DNA of 64,000 bases. Source: Xiphias gladius. Taxonomy: Eukaryota > Chordata > Actinopteri > Istiophoriformes > Xiphiidae. The translations under genes were made by a program, and so were the position numbers. Positions 1-12,987 of this stretch are shown piece after piece. Location: NCBI RefSeq assembly GCF_016859285.1, contig NC_053420.1, positions 29,134,545 to 29,198,544 of the forward strand, written 5' to 3'. The first letter of the stretch is position 1. Each line of letters opens with the position of its first letter. Below the pieces are notes generated by a model. The model saw only the letters and a program-made list of their open reading frames with translations. It did not search any database and was not told where the DNA came from.

Positions 1-175
1 CTTCCATCCTGCCATCCAGTGTCAGCCTGGAGTATTGCATGGAACTGTTTTGCTTTTGTATGAAAAACTCACCAGAATTTAGAACGTACACAAGATACAG
101 ATACAAAGCGTTGGCTGCCAAACAAAGATGGTTACAGGGATTTGGGCCCTTGCTCAGATTGTCAGAAAGAAAATA

Positions 176-181
176 TTTATT
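176..181 (-). promoter_or_regulatory. P3H1: Candidate P3H1 polyadenylation signal
   Basis: AATAAA on the minus strand about 195 nt beyond the P3H1 stop codon. It implies a short 3' UTR of roughly 210 nt ending near 155-165. Confidence 0.5.
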
Positions 182-373
182 GAAAAAAAGGACTCAAGTA
201 ATGATTTCAGCAACATCTGCAGTAGAACAGCAGGCCCTTTGTATCGTCCACCTTAACCAATTACTTTAGAGGCAAATAACATTTTAGAGTTTTCATTCCA
301 TTTTCCTTCAGCCACCCACATATAAAATAGTAGAAACACAGACAGCACATAAACAGTCACAAGTGCTGTTTGA

Positions 374-3300
374 TCACAACTCGTCCTTCCCATTCTGCGA
401 GTCCGTGCTGTCGGCTTTAGCGTTTTTGGAGTCCTTCTTGGCAACAACTTTTACTGTCTTTTTTGCAGCTGGTTTCGTGTCCTTTTTGTCTCCCTTCTTT
501 CCTTGTATTTTAACTGTCTGTTTTCCATCTTTTTTTGCGGCAGCTTTACCTTTGTTTGCTGTCTTGTCCTTGGCCTGGTCTCCGGCTTTGTCCTTTGCTT
601 TCGGAGCAGCTTTGGCTTTAGTGCCCGTGGTTGTTTTGCCGACTGGTTTCGCCTCTGTTTTATCCTTCGGCGTGTCGGCTGGTTTGTCAGCCTGTGTGTC
701 AGCCGGTGCTTCCGGCTTCTGCGGTGCTAGTTCATCCTCCTGTTTTTTATCTGTTGTCTCCTGGTCAGCCTGTGCAGGAGGCTCTGGCGTTGCCTGTTGC
801 GGCTCTGAGTTGTCTGTCACCTCCGTCTTGCTGAACTCGGCATTGACGGGAGTGGAAAACATCTTCAGCATATCCTGAGCTTGGATTCTCTCCTACAGAA
901 CCGATGGAAGCATTTGAGGAGAAATAGAATGCACAATAATCTAATTAGGAATCAAAATACCAGGACGAAAGACAAACACAAAAGGTCTATTCATACTCAA
1001 TTAGTGACATTGGGGGAGGAAGGGTCCTTTCATTTTTTCATGAGGGAAAAACAGTTGCTCATTTCTTTCAAATTTGTGTTGGCATTCAAAAAATAAAACA
1101 TCACTATCCGCAGCTGCGTTTATTTTTCAATTATAAACCACTGTTTCCTTGTAGCAACAATGATCCATTGTGTGTATTAACTTAGATTTTACATTAAAGG
1201 CACGTTATGTCACTTTACGTTACACTGCGTGGGATGGGTGTAATAAAATGCTGCTTTGTGTTCCGTGTTCTGAGTTTTGAATTTAACCCTAACCCGCATG
1301 ACAGCAGAGGCGAGTCATCACCTCACCTCATTCATCTGCACAGCTCTTAGATTTTGAAAATTCAGCAAAGCAACAAACAAGCTTTCCCCACAGTGCTGCC
1401 GCTTTCTATACATCGAAAACCGCTAGAGAGGAGGAGGAGAGTGTGGACCCAGTTGTAGATAGGGGAGGAAAAAAAAAACGGCACTTACAAAATTGGCCGT
1501 TGTCTTTTGGGTCATTTCATTCTGATTAGTTGGTTTGTAGATTCAGGTCATAGCAGTTGTCACACCGGAAGAATTTGGTCCAAAATTTTTGAAGAGTTCA
1601 AGAGTTTTGCCGCAGGCTGTCTTCGGCCACCAAAACTCTCGATCGGCTGTCGGTGGACATGTCTCACAGTGAAGACCGCTGTTTAAGACTGGCGGTCAGA
1701 GATTTTACCAGGTGCCTCTCACGAATGTCACCTTGCAGCCCCAGATCGCACAGTCACAGGGGCCTTTAGACAGCTACTGTGCCTACTTACCGAATGAAAA
1801 TTATTAGGTTAGGAGGGCATCAGAAGAGGGGAGGGTTTTGTATTTTTTCTCTTTGCTGAAGGGAGGGTGGTCCGACTTTTTCCGGCAGAGCAATGGAGGA
1901 ACTATGATTCTTTGCTTTCTCACCTGCAGTCCAGCCATGCAACATGTGGCTGGTCTGAATTCTGGTCTCGTACACATCAGGCTGCTGCATCATTTGACCT
2001 CATCTATATTCATTTTTATTATTTGGTTTCTTGGGACGGGGCAATAATATTGTAGTGTTCAAGTCCAACAGCAGACACCAGCTCTTTACTCATAATTCAG
2101 CATTTTGTTATGTTTTCCATAAATTTGGAAAATTCCAATTCTACTTCTAATGTGCTCATTGGCAGCTATTGTGAAAATTATTGTTATATTTATATATAAA
2201 CATTTAATTAGGTAATCTACCATCTTAATTTCTATATGCTTGCCTCTTTTAGTTATTAATGATGAAACAATGCTGTGAGATATTAGGGGGAGGAAGTTGC
2301 AGTTTTTTACTAGTTGACTTCAGTCTCCAATTTAATTTTCTGTATTTTTCTTACAGGTAACGCACATTGTTACATTGCATGTAAATGTGAACTGAAGTTC
2401 ACCGCTAAGCAATTAGTAAATTGATTTCAGTTTTCTTACTTTCTGCACTTATGGAGGCTGCTGGTAAAGAATACGATTTGTTATCCCGATGCTAGTCTAC
2501 AGAGATCATCGGTACCTTTTCCTCGTGAGCAGGATCCAGTGTGAACCACAGCGCTACAGCACACCTCTGGCCCTTAGTGACGGCTCTGACACCGTGGGGG
2601 TTTTCTTTCCCTGCGCCAAACCCGACCACGCGGCCACACTGCGGACGCACCTCAGCCTGGAGAATTCCGAAAATACAGAACATGCGGGAGGAAACTATTT
2701 AATAGTGGCGAAGCTTGACATGTACAACTGCCTTTATTCACACATATCGAAAGGTATTATAATGCAGTATTGAATTACAGATTATTAACAGTTGAATATT
2801 TACCGTGACCGTTTTGGCATCCAGCTCAGTGAAAATGAAATCTCCTCCTTCAAAGTCATCATTTAGATAAAGAATGGCACTGCAGGGGGGGGACATGAGC
2901 ATGTTATGTGGGTGCTCATCATCGGGCTTGTCTGGCCGAAGGACGGACTAGACGCAGTATATTTCTGTGCATGTGCTCACCTGTAGTCTCTGTGTGTGTA
3001 CGCAGGGGGCTCCTTTATACACTCGTTGAGCTCAGAGACCAGCAGGCAGTTGTCCACATGAACCGGGTGACTCAGGTCTTTACGGTCCTCCTGCTTCTCT
3101 GAACAATAACAGCACAAGTTAATCACACAACTGCCATTACCTGCCAGGAGCACTGTGCCTGATTCCTTTCCTTAGTGAAAGTGGATGATTTCTATAAGCT
3201 GCACTCGTGAGTATTTTTTATATTGACAGTGGATCAATGACTCTGTGTATCTGAAATGTTGTTACTCCCTGGGACAAACCCACAGACAATTTTATCGCCT

Positions 3301-6300
3301 CACTCTTCAGAGAGCTTTTTAGGGCCTTTCAGCTCGTTGTTTTGGTTTTAACAGCCAGCAGCTCCACTCTCATCAACCTTGTTTCCAGCCGCAGTTAGCG
3401 ACTAGCCGGTGACCACAGTAGAGAATTTAGCTGCTAAAATGCCTGGTATGTTCCTCGGGAGTTTGTGGACACTAAAAACAGATCTAAAAGGACTCAACCC
3501 CAAATTAATACTAATATGATGTGTTAATGCTATACAGTATATAAAACTAACGGTATATGCTAATGCCGAATGGATAATGCTCAGTGTCTGCTGGATATGT
3601 AAACAGACAGATGTTTGTGAGAACGTTCACTACAACATCTGTATAAGGTGATATTATGTCCATGTTGTGTGCTGTGCTGCCCCCTAGTGGCCTAATGAAG
3701 CTTTAACTGGAAGAGATCAAACTTTTGGTCCAAATTTTGACCCCTTTTTTGCAAGCAGCTAATCCTAACAAAGGCGAGGTGGGTACATCAGGTACATCAG
3801 CAGTCATTGGGCTGCTTTGCGTCATCAACGTTGGTCTCACTTTACTTTCAGTCAAAATACACACGCACCTAAAAACACATTTGTCTAATGTAAGGCATTG
3901 TAGATCAATTTTAAAATAAAAATGACAGTGCGTCACATCAACTGAGCATCTGTTTTGGCAAGGAAGTGCAAATCATACATCCTGATTTACAGCAGTACGA
4001 ACAACGATAGGCCTGCCATCTCCCTCTCTGTCCTCTGAGTCAGTGGTGGCATGTACTGTACTGTATGTCACATGTTTGGACCTGTACCTTGCTCGGGCCA
4101 GTCAGTGAGCTCCAGCTAGATTCTTCTCCATGGCAACAGCCACCGAGAATCATAGGCAGTGTAGTATTTACATCCATTTGCCATACTAAATCCGTATCCG
4201 TGTCCATAACCTATTGCAAACTGGCTGTCTAGCTCCACACAAAACAGATTCTTTTATCTGTTTTTCATTTTATTTTATTTGTTTGGATGGGTGCTGCTTG
4301 AAAAGAATTAGGAAATTTCTCATGTTCACGTTTTTCTTTTTACTGTTGAAACAAAAATAATTTTAAAGATGTCAAACAAAAAAGTTTAACTTGAGGGACT
4401 ATACTTTATAACACTGAACATGTTCCAAACATAGGCCTAACAGATGTGAGAGATCATTTTATGAATCAACCAGCAGAAAGGACAAATCCACAGCCTCAAC
4501 ATCATCACTGAGGAAAAAACCAGGAATTCTGATTTTTGAATACGCAGCAGTGGATCGGTCTCTTCCACACACACAACACCAGCATATTATAACTGCAGGA
4601 CTTACCTTCAACGGCAGAGCGACAGACCAGGTGGGAATAGGAGAAGTAGAGCGGCGTGTCCAGGTGGAAGTACGATTCCAACACCTTCTTCACCCTCTCG
4701 CTCAGGTCGAAGAACAGACGAGCGCTCTTCAGCGGAACCTTCCCCTCCTGTCCGAGCTGTGGGAGGAGGAAACTCGTTTCAACAGCAGGTACAAGGATGG
4801 GAACCAGTGTGGGTCAAAGTTTTGGGAATTTCACTGCATTCGCGAAAAGCTGCACGGAATGGCACGTAGGAATTGTGTCTGGGTGGCCGTTTTTTTAATG
4901 AGAACATCAAAGGTTTGACCAAACACTCCAGGTTATGTTTAATGCTTTCGCCACAGCGGAGCTACACACCTTGACAGCCTTCAGGACGGTGACTCCCTGG
5001 AACATCTCATTGGGGGAGTGGGGGGAGGCGCGCCCCCTATAGCCATCACCTTTCAGAGCAGCTGCCTGAGAAATATTAACGACACAGGTGTTGGCACTTT
5101 AAAGTACACGTTTTTAGCTAACTGTCTTCTCTGGAATGACATATGGTATTTTGTGTATTTTCAGTGTGTGTATCTATATAATGCAGCGGCGTGCGGTGAC
5201 TTTTTACAAATAGGCAAGCAGAGCCTAGGAACTAACGAAGAACCCTGGGGAAGGGGTGTATTTGCTTTGTCTTTCTCCAGAATCGCCTACTCTTCCTCTA
5301 ACTGGTCGAGCCCCGCTTGCCTAGCTTGTCCTGACGGCACACCGCTGACATAACGGTTTTATTAGTCCGCAGTGTCGTTTGTTGTCCTGTTACTACTCCC
5401 ACTACCAAGGAAATTTCCTAAAAGCTCTCGCTGTAATCCTAAAATCAGCTCAACAAGATGTGAGCAATTTCATTCCGCCCATAACTCACATTGGAGAGGC
5501 GGTGCAGCTCCACGCACTCATCCCTACTGATCACTCCATCCAGCAGCACCCGCTGAGAGCCGTTCAGCTGCTTGGACGTCATGGTTACCTTGATGTCATC
5601 GTACAACATAGCGCCAGCTGGAGGAGGCAGGTCACAGTAGCAAGTCAAACACATAATAGCAGCCATGCATGCTAAAAGTTTGGCTGTAGGAGAGTAAATT
5701 TGATTTAAACATTCAAATAGCATTTCAAGTCATTTCATTTGACTAGTACCCTGGGTGAAATGTTTACCTTCCTGCGGCACTATGATCTTGGCTATATCTG
5801 AAGAATCCTTCTTCTTCTCCTCAACCAAAGTCTCAATCTCCTTCATTAGGTTTCCTATTTCCTCTGTGATCCTCGCTGCAGTCTCTTTGTCGGCTCTGAG
5901 ACACACAGGGAAATAGAATGGCCACAGCATCACTTTAACTGCGAGTCCATAATTGCCCTGCACGAATGTGTCGGTGGCAGCGTCCTAAATCTTACTTCTG
6001 CTTGTCTCTCAGCTTCTTAGGCATGACATCTTCGGGAGTCCATATGTCCTGAATACAACATGACAGTAATGTAAAATGTCCGATATTTCAGCACTGCATG
6101 AAATGAGCACGAAGCAATGGATGATAAACGGTTTCTTCACTCACCGGATCTACAAAGGTGATTCCAAATGCTTCATATCCAAAGTAAAGCAGCTCTTTCT
6201 CCAGTATGGATTGCTTAATGTACTGTTTCACCACCTGGAGGTAAAAAAGAAAAAAAAAAAAAATCAGTTGTACCACGGCTACATCTGTTGAAAACTAATG

Positions 6301-9300
6301 TCTGCAAAAAAGCCATTATATATTAATTAGACACCATACTGTCAAGGCAAAATAACCTCAACACGTTTATATTTACTATATTGCATATGCTAGGTTATTG
6401 ATTTAAAGGTTTTATACAGGTACCAGTGATATGAAATGTTAAAAAAAAAAAAAAAGTGGATTCTCTCACCTAGGTTACCTTTGGTTGTTATCATGTGCTC
6501 AGAGGAATAAGCTTTAGAAAAAAATCCAAAATAGCACACAATGTGTGCTATTTGGAATTTTTCCACAGTTGCAGAGTCTACCAGTAAGAATGGGCCTTTT
6601 TTTTTATTTTTAGGGGGCTGACTTTATCTGAAAGCTGACAATGGAGAGATGGCAGGAACCGAGGGGACAGAGAGATGGAGATTGACATGCAACAGAGGTA
6701 CCTAACCGGACACAAACCAGTGACTTTGGTCCATGGTCTGAACGTTAACCCCGAACCAGGGAGCCCTGGTTCGAAGTAGGGTTGGTGAATTAATAATAAA
6801 GCAATTTACGATGCATTTCCATTTACTTTGTTAATTTTCATTGTTATGGAAAGCACAGTAACCAGTAACTATAGATGTGTATAAAGGTAAGAAACAGCAT
6901 TCACATAGTTTTTGGGGGGTTTTTTTGGGTGAAGAAACTTTTCTCTCTCACCCACAGCTACACCTTTGGAGTGTTTTTATTCCAAAAACTGGGCGTGGAC
7001 TTGAAAGTGGGTTCAGCTGTGAAAGCCAGATTCTCAACACCCTGGGAAATAATCACTAACTCATTAGTATTGATCAGTAGTCCCATTAATCCAATATAAA
7101 TGATATATAATGTGGACATTTGGTGCCTGGGGCAGTAAAAATCTTACTTATTGCCTCTTTAAAAGAAGCAGCAAGCGTTTATGTGCTTTAGATTACCATC
7201 AGTGCTTTTTTTAATGTCTCTTTTGTGCCCTTGAGTACGTTTGAGAGCTAATGGAGGCTATTTTTCTTTCAGCACATGCTGTTGCGAGCTGATTTCCTGC
7301 TGATCATTATAGATTAATACAACACTGCTAAAGTAACCATACTCAACAGGACAGTGCTTTGGATGAAAGCCTCTACTCCATATAATGTAAGTTAGAAATA
7401 CTGTACCTGTCTGGCTGATATAGTTTCTGCCTTATCCTCGCCCAACACAGCAGAATAATAAGCCAGGTTCTGGTTCATCACCTCATCTTCAGGGTGGAAC
7501 AACAGAAAGGTCTTGGCACACTCTATGGCCTGCTCGTACTTCTCACCTGGAGAGAGGGGACAAAAAGCAAGAGGGAGGTCATCAGAAGATCTGGAGTAGT
7601 TATTCTACAGAAATAAAATATGTTTTGTTTGTCAGACAAAGGGATAAATGTGTATGTGTATAAATGTGTTCTTAAATTGCAGGAACATGAATGTATTTAC
7701 TCGAGCATTTTCTTGATTAAAGGGGCACTCCACTGATTTTACACACCAAGATGAGTTTTTCTCAGCCTGTGAAAACAGTTGTATAACGTCTTCTGTGGTT
7801 TTCGATGAACTTCACGGACTCTGGGTAAATAACCCGGATGATGTCATCTGGGTTATCTCTGCTTATTCTTGGAGACAATAAATTTATAGGCCACCATTCA
7901 AAACTGACGATGTGGAGTTTGAAAGACAGACTTTTTTACCAAACAGTGAGGTTATAACAAAAGAGACGAGATGGATCGGGACCAATAGCCGGTTCCATTT
8001 CCATAGCTGTAGCTAACAAACATTAATTCTTGACTGCTACAACAAAACTTTTGGTTGCTGTCAGGTGAATGTGCTCTCTGCAAGCTGGTGTCTGTACTTG
8101 GTGAAAGATCGCGACTGAGTAAAAGGACCTCCACTCTGTAACACCATTTTTTTTGTGGGTACTTAATCATTTAAATACTGAAATAGCTTAATATACAGTG
8201 GCTTCAGAAAGTATTTTAGACCCCTTCACTTTTTGCACAATTAATCATGTTGTAGTTTTAATTTTAAATGGATAAAATTGCCATTTTTGCCCATAAATCT
8301 ACGCTAAATAACCATAATGACAAAGTGAAAACTTAAATTTTTGCAAATTTACTAAAAATCTAAATCTGAAATCTCTCATTAACAAAACTATTCAGACCCT
8401 TCATTCAGTACTTGGTTGAAGCCCCTTTGGCAGCAATTACAGCTTCGAGTCTTCTTGGGCAAGTCTCTACAAGCTTTGTAGACCTGGATTTGGGCAGTTT
8501 ATCCCATTCCTCATTGCAGATCCTCTCAAGCTCCATCAGATTGGATGGGAAGCGTCTGTGAACTGCCATCTTCAGGTCTCTCCACAGATGTTCTATGGGG
8601 TTTAAGGTTGGGCTTTGGCTGGGCCACTCAAAGACAGTCAGAGACTTGTCCCCCAGTCTCACATCACATGCACTCTTGGGCAGGTTTTCTTCAAGGATCT
8701 CTCTGTATTTGGCTGCATTCATCCTTCCCTAAATTCTGAGCAGTCTCCCTGTCCCTGCCGCTGAGAAGCAGCCCCCATGGCATGGATGCTGCCACCACCA
8801 TGCTTCACTGTAGGGATGGTATTAGCCAGATGATGAGCAGTGCCTGGTGTTCACCAGACATAGTGTTTGCAGTTGTGCCCAAAGGGTTCAATTTTTGTCT
8901 CATCAGACCAGATAATCTTGTTGCTCATGCTCTCAGAATCCTTTGAATGCTGTTTGGAAAACTCCAAGCAGGCTGTCATATCCCCTCTCTCAAGAGTATC
9001 ACTTTTATCGCGGAGGTCTACAGAGAGTTCCTTGGCCTCGGTAGCTTGATTTTTGTCGTGACATGCAGTGTGAAATGTGGGACCTTATATACAGTACAAA
9101 GGTATGGGCCTTTCAGAACTATGTCCAGTCAATTCAACTTGCCACAGGTGGACTTCAATCAAGTTCTAAATGCATCTCAAGGATAATTAAGTTTTTGATT
9201 TTTAATAAATTTGCAAAAATTTCTGAAAACATGTTTTCACCTTGTCATTATGGGTTGTTGAGTGTAGACTGATGGGCAAAAATGGAAATTGTAGACATTT

Positions 9301-12300
9301 TCAAATTGTTCTGAGGGTATAAGCATTTGTTTGGAGAAAAATAAAAAAAATCCTAGATTATTGGTGCAGGGAGGAGGGTATTAGTGTGCATTGCTGTCAG
9401 CCACAGTGTGTTTTAAGATACTACCTCTGTAGGGCGGACATTTTCAAAAGCGACACACAGTGGCTTTAACATCATTTTTGGGTGGCTAGAGGTCCCATAA
9501 GAGAAAATGAAGGAATCAAATCAGTGCAGGCATTGCAAGGTGTTTTTCTTTAACTGTGGTCAGGGAGGTACCTTACAGTATCTATTTATCATCTGAATGT
9601 GTATTTGATTAGTGAAGAAAATCATGGAATAGCAAAACTGGTTGGCGCTGTTGATTTTTTTATGGTGAACTAGTTTCCACCTTCATCCTTGTTCCGGTGC
9701 TGATTGTTGATTTGTTGTTTTGTGAATATCTGATTGCCTTGCTAGGTGCAATGCGAGTTACCTTAAGCAGGATCCCCATCATGTTTGCTACTTGAGAGGC
9801 ATCTGTACAGCATAGTTGTGACACTACTGAAAGGCCAGATGGCGCTATAACGTCTTGTCTTCTGTAAAGTGACCTCGTGTCATCGAGTGCGACCCTCCTA
9901 TGTGATATCTTGTTTTTCATAAAAGGCTATAGCCAAGATTTCCCTAATATATTCCACAATTACAGATCTCAACAAATATGTATATCTCTGCATAGTTAAT
10001 TAATTAATTAATTCATTCATTCATTCATTCATTATTATTATATTGCGCCACATCATAACAGAGGTTATCTCAGGGCACTTTTCATGTAGAGCAGGTCTGG
10101 ACCAGACTCTTTATAGTTATATCTACAGAGACCCAACGTCCCCCCATGAGCAAGCGCTTGGCGACAGCGGCAAGGAAAAAAACTCCCTTTCAACAGGTAG
10201 AAACTTTGAAAAGAAACCCGGCTCATGGTGGGCGGCCGTCAGTACCTAAGGTATTTAATCAGCGATGTAATTAATCTCTGCAGATTTGGGGTTTGATTCC
10301 ACTTCACAGTCCAATTACGGGCACTGGATAAAGAAAGGAAACAGCCGTGAGACTCACTGTTGTAGTAGGAGAACTGCAGGTAGTTGAAGTGTGAGGGGAG
10401 GAAGTCCTCAAAGGGCTTGTTCCTATCAGCTGCAGACGCCAGCTCCACAGAGCAGTGTTGCTTACAGCTCAGTACCTGCATGTAGTGATCTGATACACAC
10501 AATCCCATTTAGACAAAGAAAAATAGTCACCGCATTCTAAACTTTCATATGAATCGTTTCCACCCTAAAACCAAAGATGTGCAGTCTAACCGGTCATGGT
10601 CTGGAACAGATCGGCGCTGTACTCCATGTAGTTGTATCCGTCGTAGTTGTAGGCTCCCTCGCACAAAACTCTGCACTCCTTATCGGCTATGAAGTACTCA
10701 TCTATGGCCACTTCAAAGTGTTCAGCCGCCAGACCGAATGAGTCGTCGCTGTAGTAACTCTTCCCCAGCAGGAACTCGGCCTGAGGAGAAAGTAGGTGTA
10801 TTGTTACTAGAGATATCTGATACAAAAAAGTTCTTTTCTTGGTAACAGTCAGAAAGGTACACACGTTTCAATTTCGGTTCTATTTGACACGTTATTCCCT
10901 CTAACAGCAGTGATAACACAGAGGGCACTTGTCTCTGTTATGTTTTGCTTTTAGAGAAAAGCATAAAAGCTATTTTCTTTACAGCCGTAAAGGCTGAGAA
11001 CTTCATCAGTGTATTGCAAATCTTTGCATAGTGGGCCAGTTGCAGCTACCACAGGCAGGTGGCAATCATAACATTTTACTGCAGTAAATAGATCACAAAA
11101 TGTCAAAAGTAAAATCAAACAAACAAACAAACAAACAAAAAAACACACACACACACGCACACACACAACAAGGTGATGCACAATATAATTAGCATGTCAG
11201 ACAAGAAGCACACCCTGGAGTTTGCTCTCACCATGTTTGGTCTGGCTTCCAAATCTTTGAAGTCCTCCGCCTGTACTCCGTCCATCATCCTGTAGTATTC
11301 CAGGTTCTGTCTCATCTCCATGTGATCCGGGTTGGCCAGGTAGAACGTGTTGGCTGCCGCCACGGCCTTGTCCAGCTTATGGATCTGAAAAACAAAAAAC
11401 AAACAAAAACAAAACACACGTGTTCAGCTCATCCTCTCCAATTCAAGTTTTGTTAATCAGCACACCACCTCCAAGAGAAACCTACAGACCCGATCTTTCC
11501 ACTTACAGGACTGTTCGCTTTTGTCCAGAAACATTTCTAACGTGTCTGCCTCTGTGTGCCTCTCTCTCCGTGCCACATAGATCACAAATCTCAAACGGAG
11601 ATGTGTGTTCTGAGATATATATATTTAAATATATATCTATATATATATAATCCACAGCTACCCTCACCTCCCCCTCTAAGCTACAGTGGCCTGTAATTAT
11701 AACAAACGGTGAAGTCGCCTTCCTCTTCATTCAGATTTGCAAGTCAGAAATACGAGTAACCAGCCCGATGGTTGATGATTCAACCTGTTCTGCGATCAAC
11801 AGCTTTATAAACCGGCCAATATTTTTGCTGTCGTTTTGTGCTTTTCGTGCTGACTCCTGCACAGAGTGCGTGGGGGAACGTATGACAGGAACTATCATAG
11901 AAAAATACACAGAGGCTGTATTTCAGATTAGTTCTCGCAATCCCTGATTTTAGTGGCAGATTAAAATTCTGCAGCAGAATGTCTTTTTCATTATGTTGCT
12001 GCTTTGAGTCCTACTTTCCAACACAAACATAGCAACCCAAGAAGAGAGTGAGTATGAAAACCGTTCAGTGTACAACGAGAAGTGAATGTTGAAGCCTGTA
12101 ACAATTTCTGTCTAAGAAGTCAAAGTCAAGAGTTTTCCATCTTATTTTACTCTAGCGGGGCGTCCCTTTGTTTTTGACAACCATGAGTGTATCGAGAGCA
12201 TTAGAAAAGCAGCGGTTTGGGCCTTTCAACCGCTGGATCCCAAGAATTCGACGTCTTCACGTCAGGCTCCACAGAAGCTGACTCCACCTTAAGACGTGGC

Positions 12301-12987
12301 ACTGGTGTCTTGGTCTTTGGGGGTTGGGGGTATTTATAGGATCCAGCTACACGTCGGCCCGGAGTTAAAAGCCTGAACGAGATCGCAACTACAGCGAGTT
12401 AAAGATCCTCGGGTCGTCGTCGGCCTGCGTGTTTACGATGCAGCCACAGTGGACAAAACATTTCCCTCTGCGGTGCTCGGCGCATTTGACGGCGCAGCAG
12501 CACCGGCTGCCCCCTCGCTCTGTACCTTGAAATAGGCCACTTGCAAGTAGTTATACGGGGTCCTCTTCTTGAACTCCAGCTCCACTTCTTCACTGACTTG
12601 ATGCCGGGTCGGCGAACCGAGTTTCTCGGTCTCGCAGGAGTTCACGCAGTCTGCCCGCTTCAGGATCTTCTGGAAGAAGCCCAGGTCCTCCACGGCCCCG
12701 TCCCCCGGTATGGGAACTCCCAAGCCGGCTAAAGGGTCGCCGAAAGCGGTCCGGTTGGCGCAACTCAGCCGGCACTGAGCCTTCACGTCGCGGACCGTGG
12801 CTTTGTTCCGGAGCGCCTTCTCCATGTTCAGGATGACGGACAACCAGTCGCCCCTGTAGTAGGCTTCCACCGCCGTGTCGAATAGGAAATCGTAGGGCTC
12901 CAAAGCCAAGTGGCCGCTCAGGTCACCGTCCGATGCGCACGATGGCAAGAGAAGGCACAGAAATACAAGCGCACGACGGAGCTCCAT
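374..12987 (-). CDS. P3H1: Prolyl 3-hydroxylase 1 (leprecan), 15 exons, 858 aa
   Basis: ER enzyme that 3-hydroxylates specific prolines in fibrillar collagen, in complex with CRTAP and cyclophilin B (family knowledge). Coding exons: 12987-12526, 11384-11232, 10780-10591, 10489-10358, 7546-7407, 6234-6145, 6048-5996, 5895-5768, 5617-5490, 5065-4970, 4756-4606, 3098-2981, 2879-2804, 2656-2516, 892-374. All junctions are GT-AG and the sum (2,577 nt) is in frame. A signal peptide (MELRRALVFLCLLLPSCASD) is followed by a TPR-like half with four CXXXC motifs (CRLSC, CVNSC, CRVLC, CKQHC). The 2-oxoglutarate/iron dioxygenase domain has H588-V-D590, H660 and R670, matching the recalled human residues H590, D592, H662 and R672. 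The protein ends in KDEL. P3H1 is preferred to P3H2/P3H3 because C1orf50 lies beside it and the C-terminal start (RIQAQDMLKMF) resembles human P3H1. The last exon encodes about 172 residues against about 49 in human. Confidence 0.95.
3290..3495. repeat. Dispersed fish repeat, family R1, copy 1
   Basis: Lies in P3H1 intron 11. It carries the segment GTTAGCGACTAGC and the words CTTTCAGCTCGTTGTTTTGG and CAGGAGTTGGTGG-like, which recur in diverged form near 47.0, 58.8, 62.3 and 62.7 kb. I recognise this as a common percomorph interspersed sequence but cannot assign it to a transposon class. Confidence 0.5.
6596..6790. repeat. Probable degenerate tRNA-related SINE
   Basis: Sits in P3H1 intron 5. 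A T-rich run leads into a segment about a rat of GGAGAGATGGCAGGAACC and GACATGCAACAGAGG, then a B-box-like GGTTCGAAG. That arrangement resembles tRNA-headed fish SINEs with degraded ends. I cannot see a clear A box or target-site duplication, so this is a tentative call. Confidence 0.35.
7720..7945. repeat. Dispersed fish repeat beginning AAAGGGGCACTCCACTGATTT
   Basis: In P3H1 intron 4, directly beside a Tc1-like insertion. The opening words (AGGGGCACTCCACTGATTT, then TTTTACACACCAA) match a short interspersed sequence I recall from many teleost introns. No coding content. No terminal repeat could be paired by eye. Confidence 0.4.
8196..9330 (-). mobile_element. Tc1-like DNA transposon, degenerate
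   Basis: Inserted at a TA (8194-8195) in P3H1 intron 4. The left terminal repeat begins CAGTGGCTTCAGAAAGTAT. Its inner part, CATTTTTGCCCAT through CATAATGACAAAGTGAAAAC, recurs inverted at about 9225-9290, so terminal repeats of roughly 130 bp can be traced although the outer right end is eroded. The minus strand encodes the transposase C-terminal half at 8722-8405, including SQSPTLNPIEHLW, the region with the last acidic catalytic residue, and ending VIAAKGASTKY. A stop lies just upstream in the same frame, so the gene is dead. The opposing ORFs across this span are shadows. Confidence 0.85.
9995..10034. repeat. (TTAA)n/(TTCA)n microsatellite
   Basis: A run of TTAA units passes into TTCA units and then ATT. 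It directly precedes a dispersed fish repeat and may be that element's simple-sequence end. Confidence 0.8.
10036..10249. repeat. Common teleost interspersed repeat
   Basis: In P3H1 intron 4. It contains TATTGCGCCACATCATAAC, TCTCAGGGCACTTTTCATGT, AGAGACCCAACG, CCATGAGCAAGCGCTTGGCG and GACAGCGGCAAGGAAAAAA, in the order seen in a very widespread fish repeat. I am sure it is repetitive but not of its class. The 68-aa ORF across it is not a gene. Confidence 0.6.
11118..11168. repeat. (CAAA)n then (AC)n microsatellite
   Basis: Compound simple repeat in P3H1 intron 2, about 60 nt past the donor site of exon 2. Confidence 0.85.

Noticed and set aside
363-878. 171-aa plus-strand ORF
   Set aside because: Antisense shadow of the low-complexity P3H1 last exon; Lys/Ala codons on the minus strand read as Leu/Phe/Ser/Ala on the plus strand.
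4550-4918. 122-aa plus-strand ORF
   Set aside because: Runs opposite P3H1 exon 11, whose splice sites and protein match are clear.
5165-5350. Possible SINE in P3H1 intron 9 (GCAGCGGCGTGCGG start)
   Set aside because: No A/B box pair, tail or duplication could be shown.
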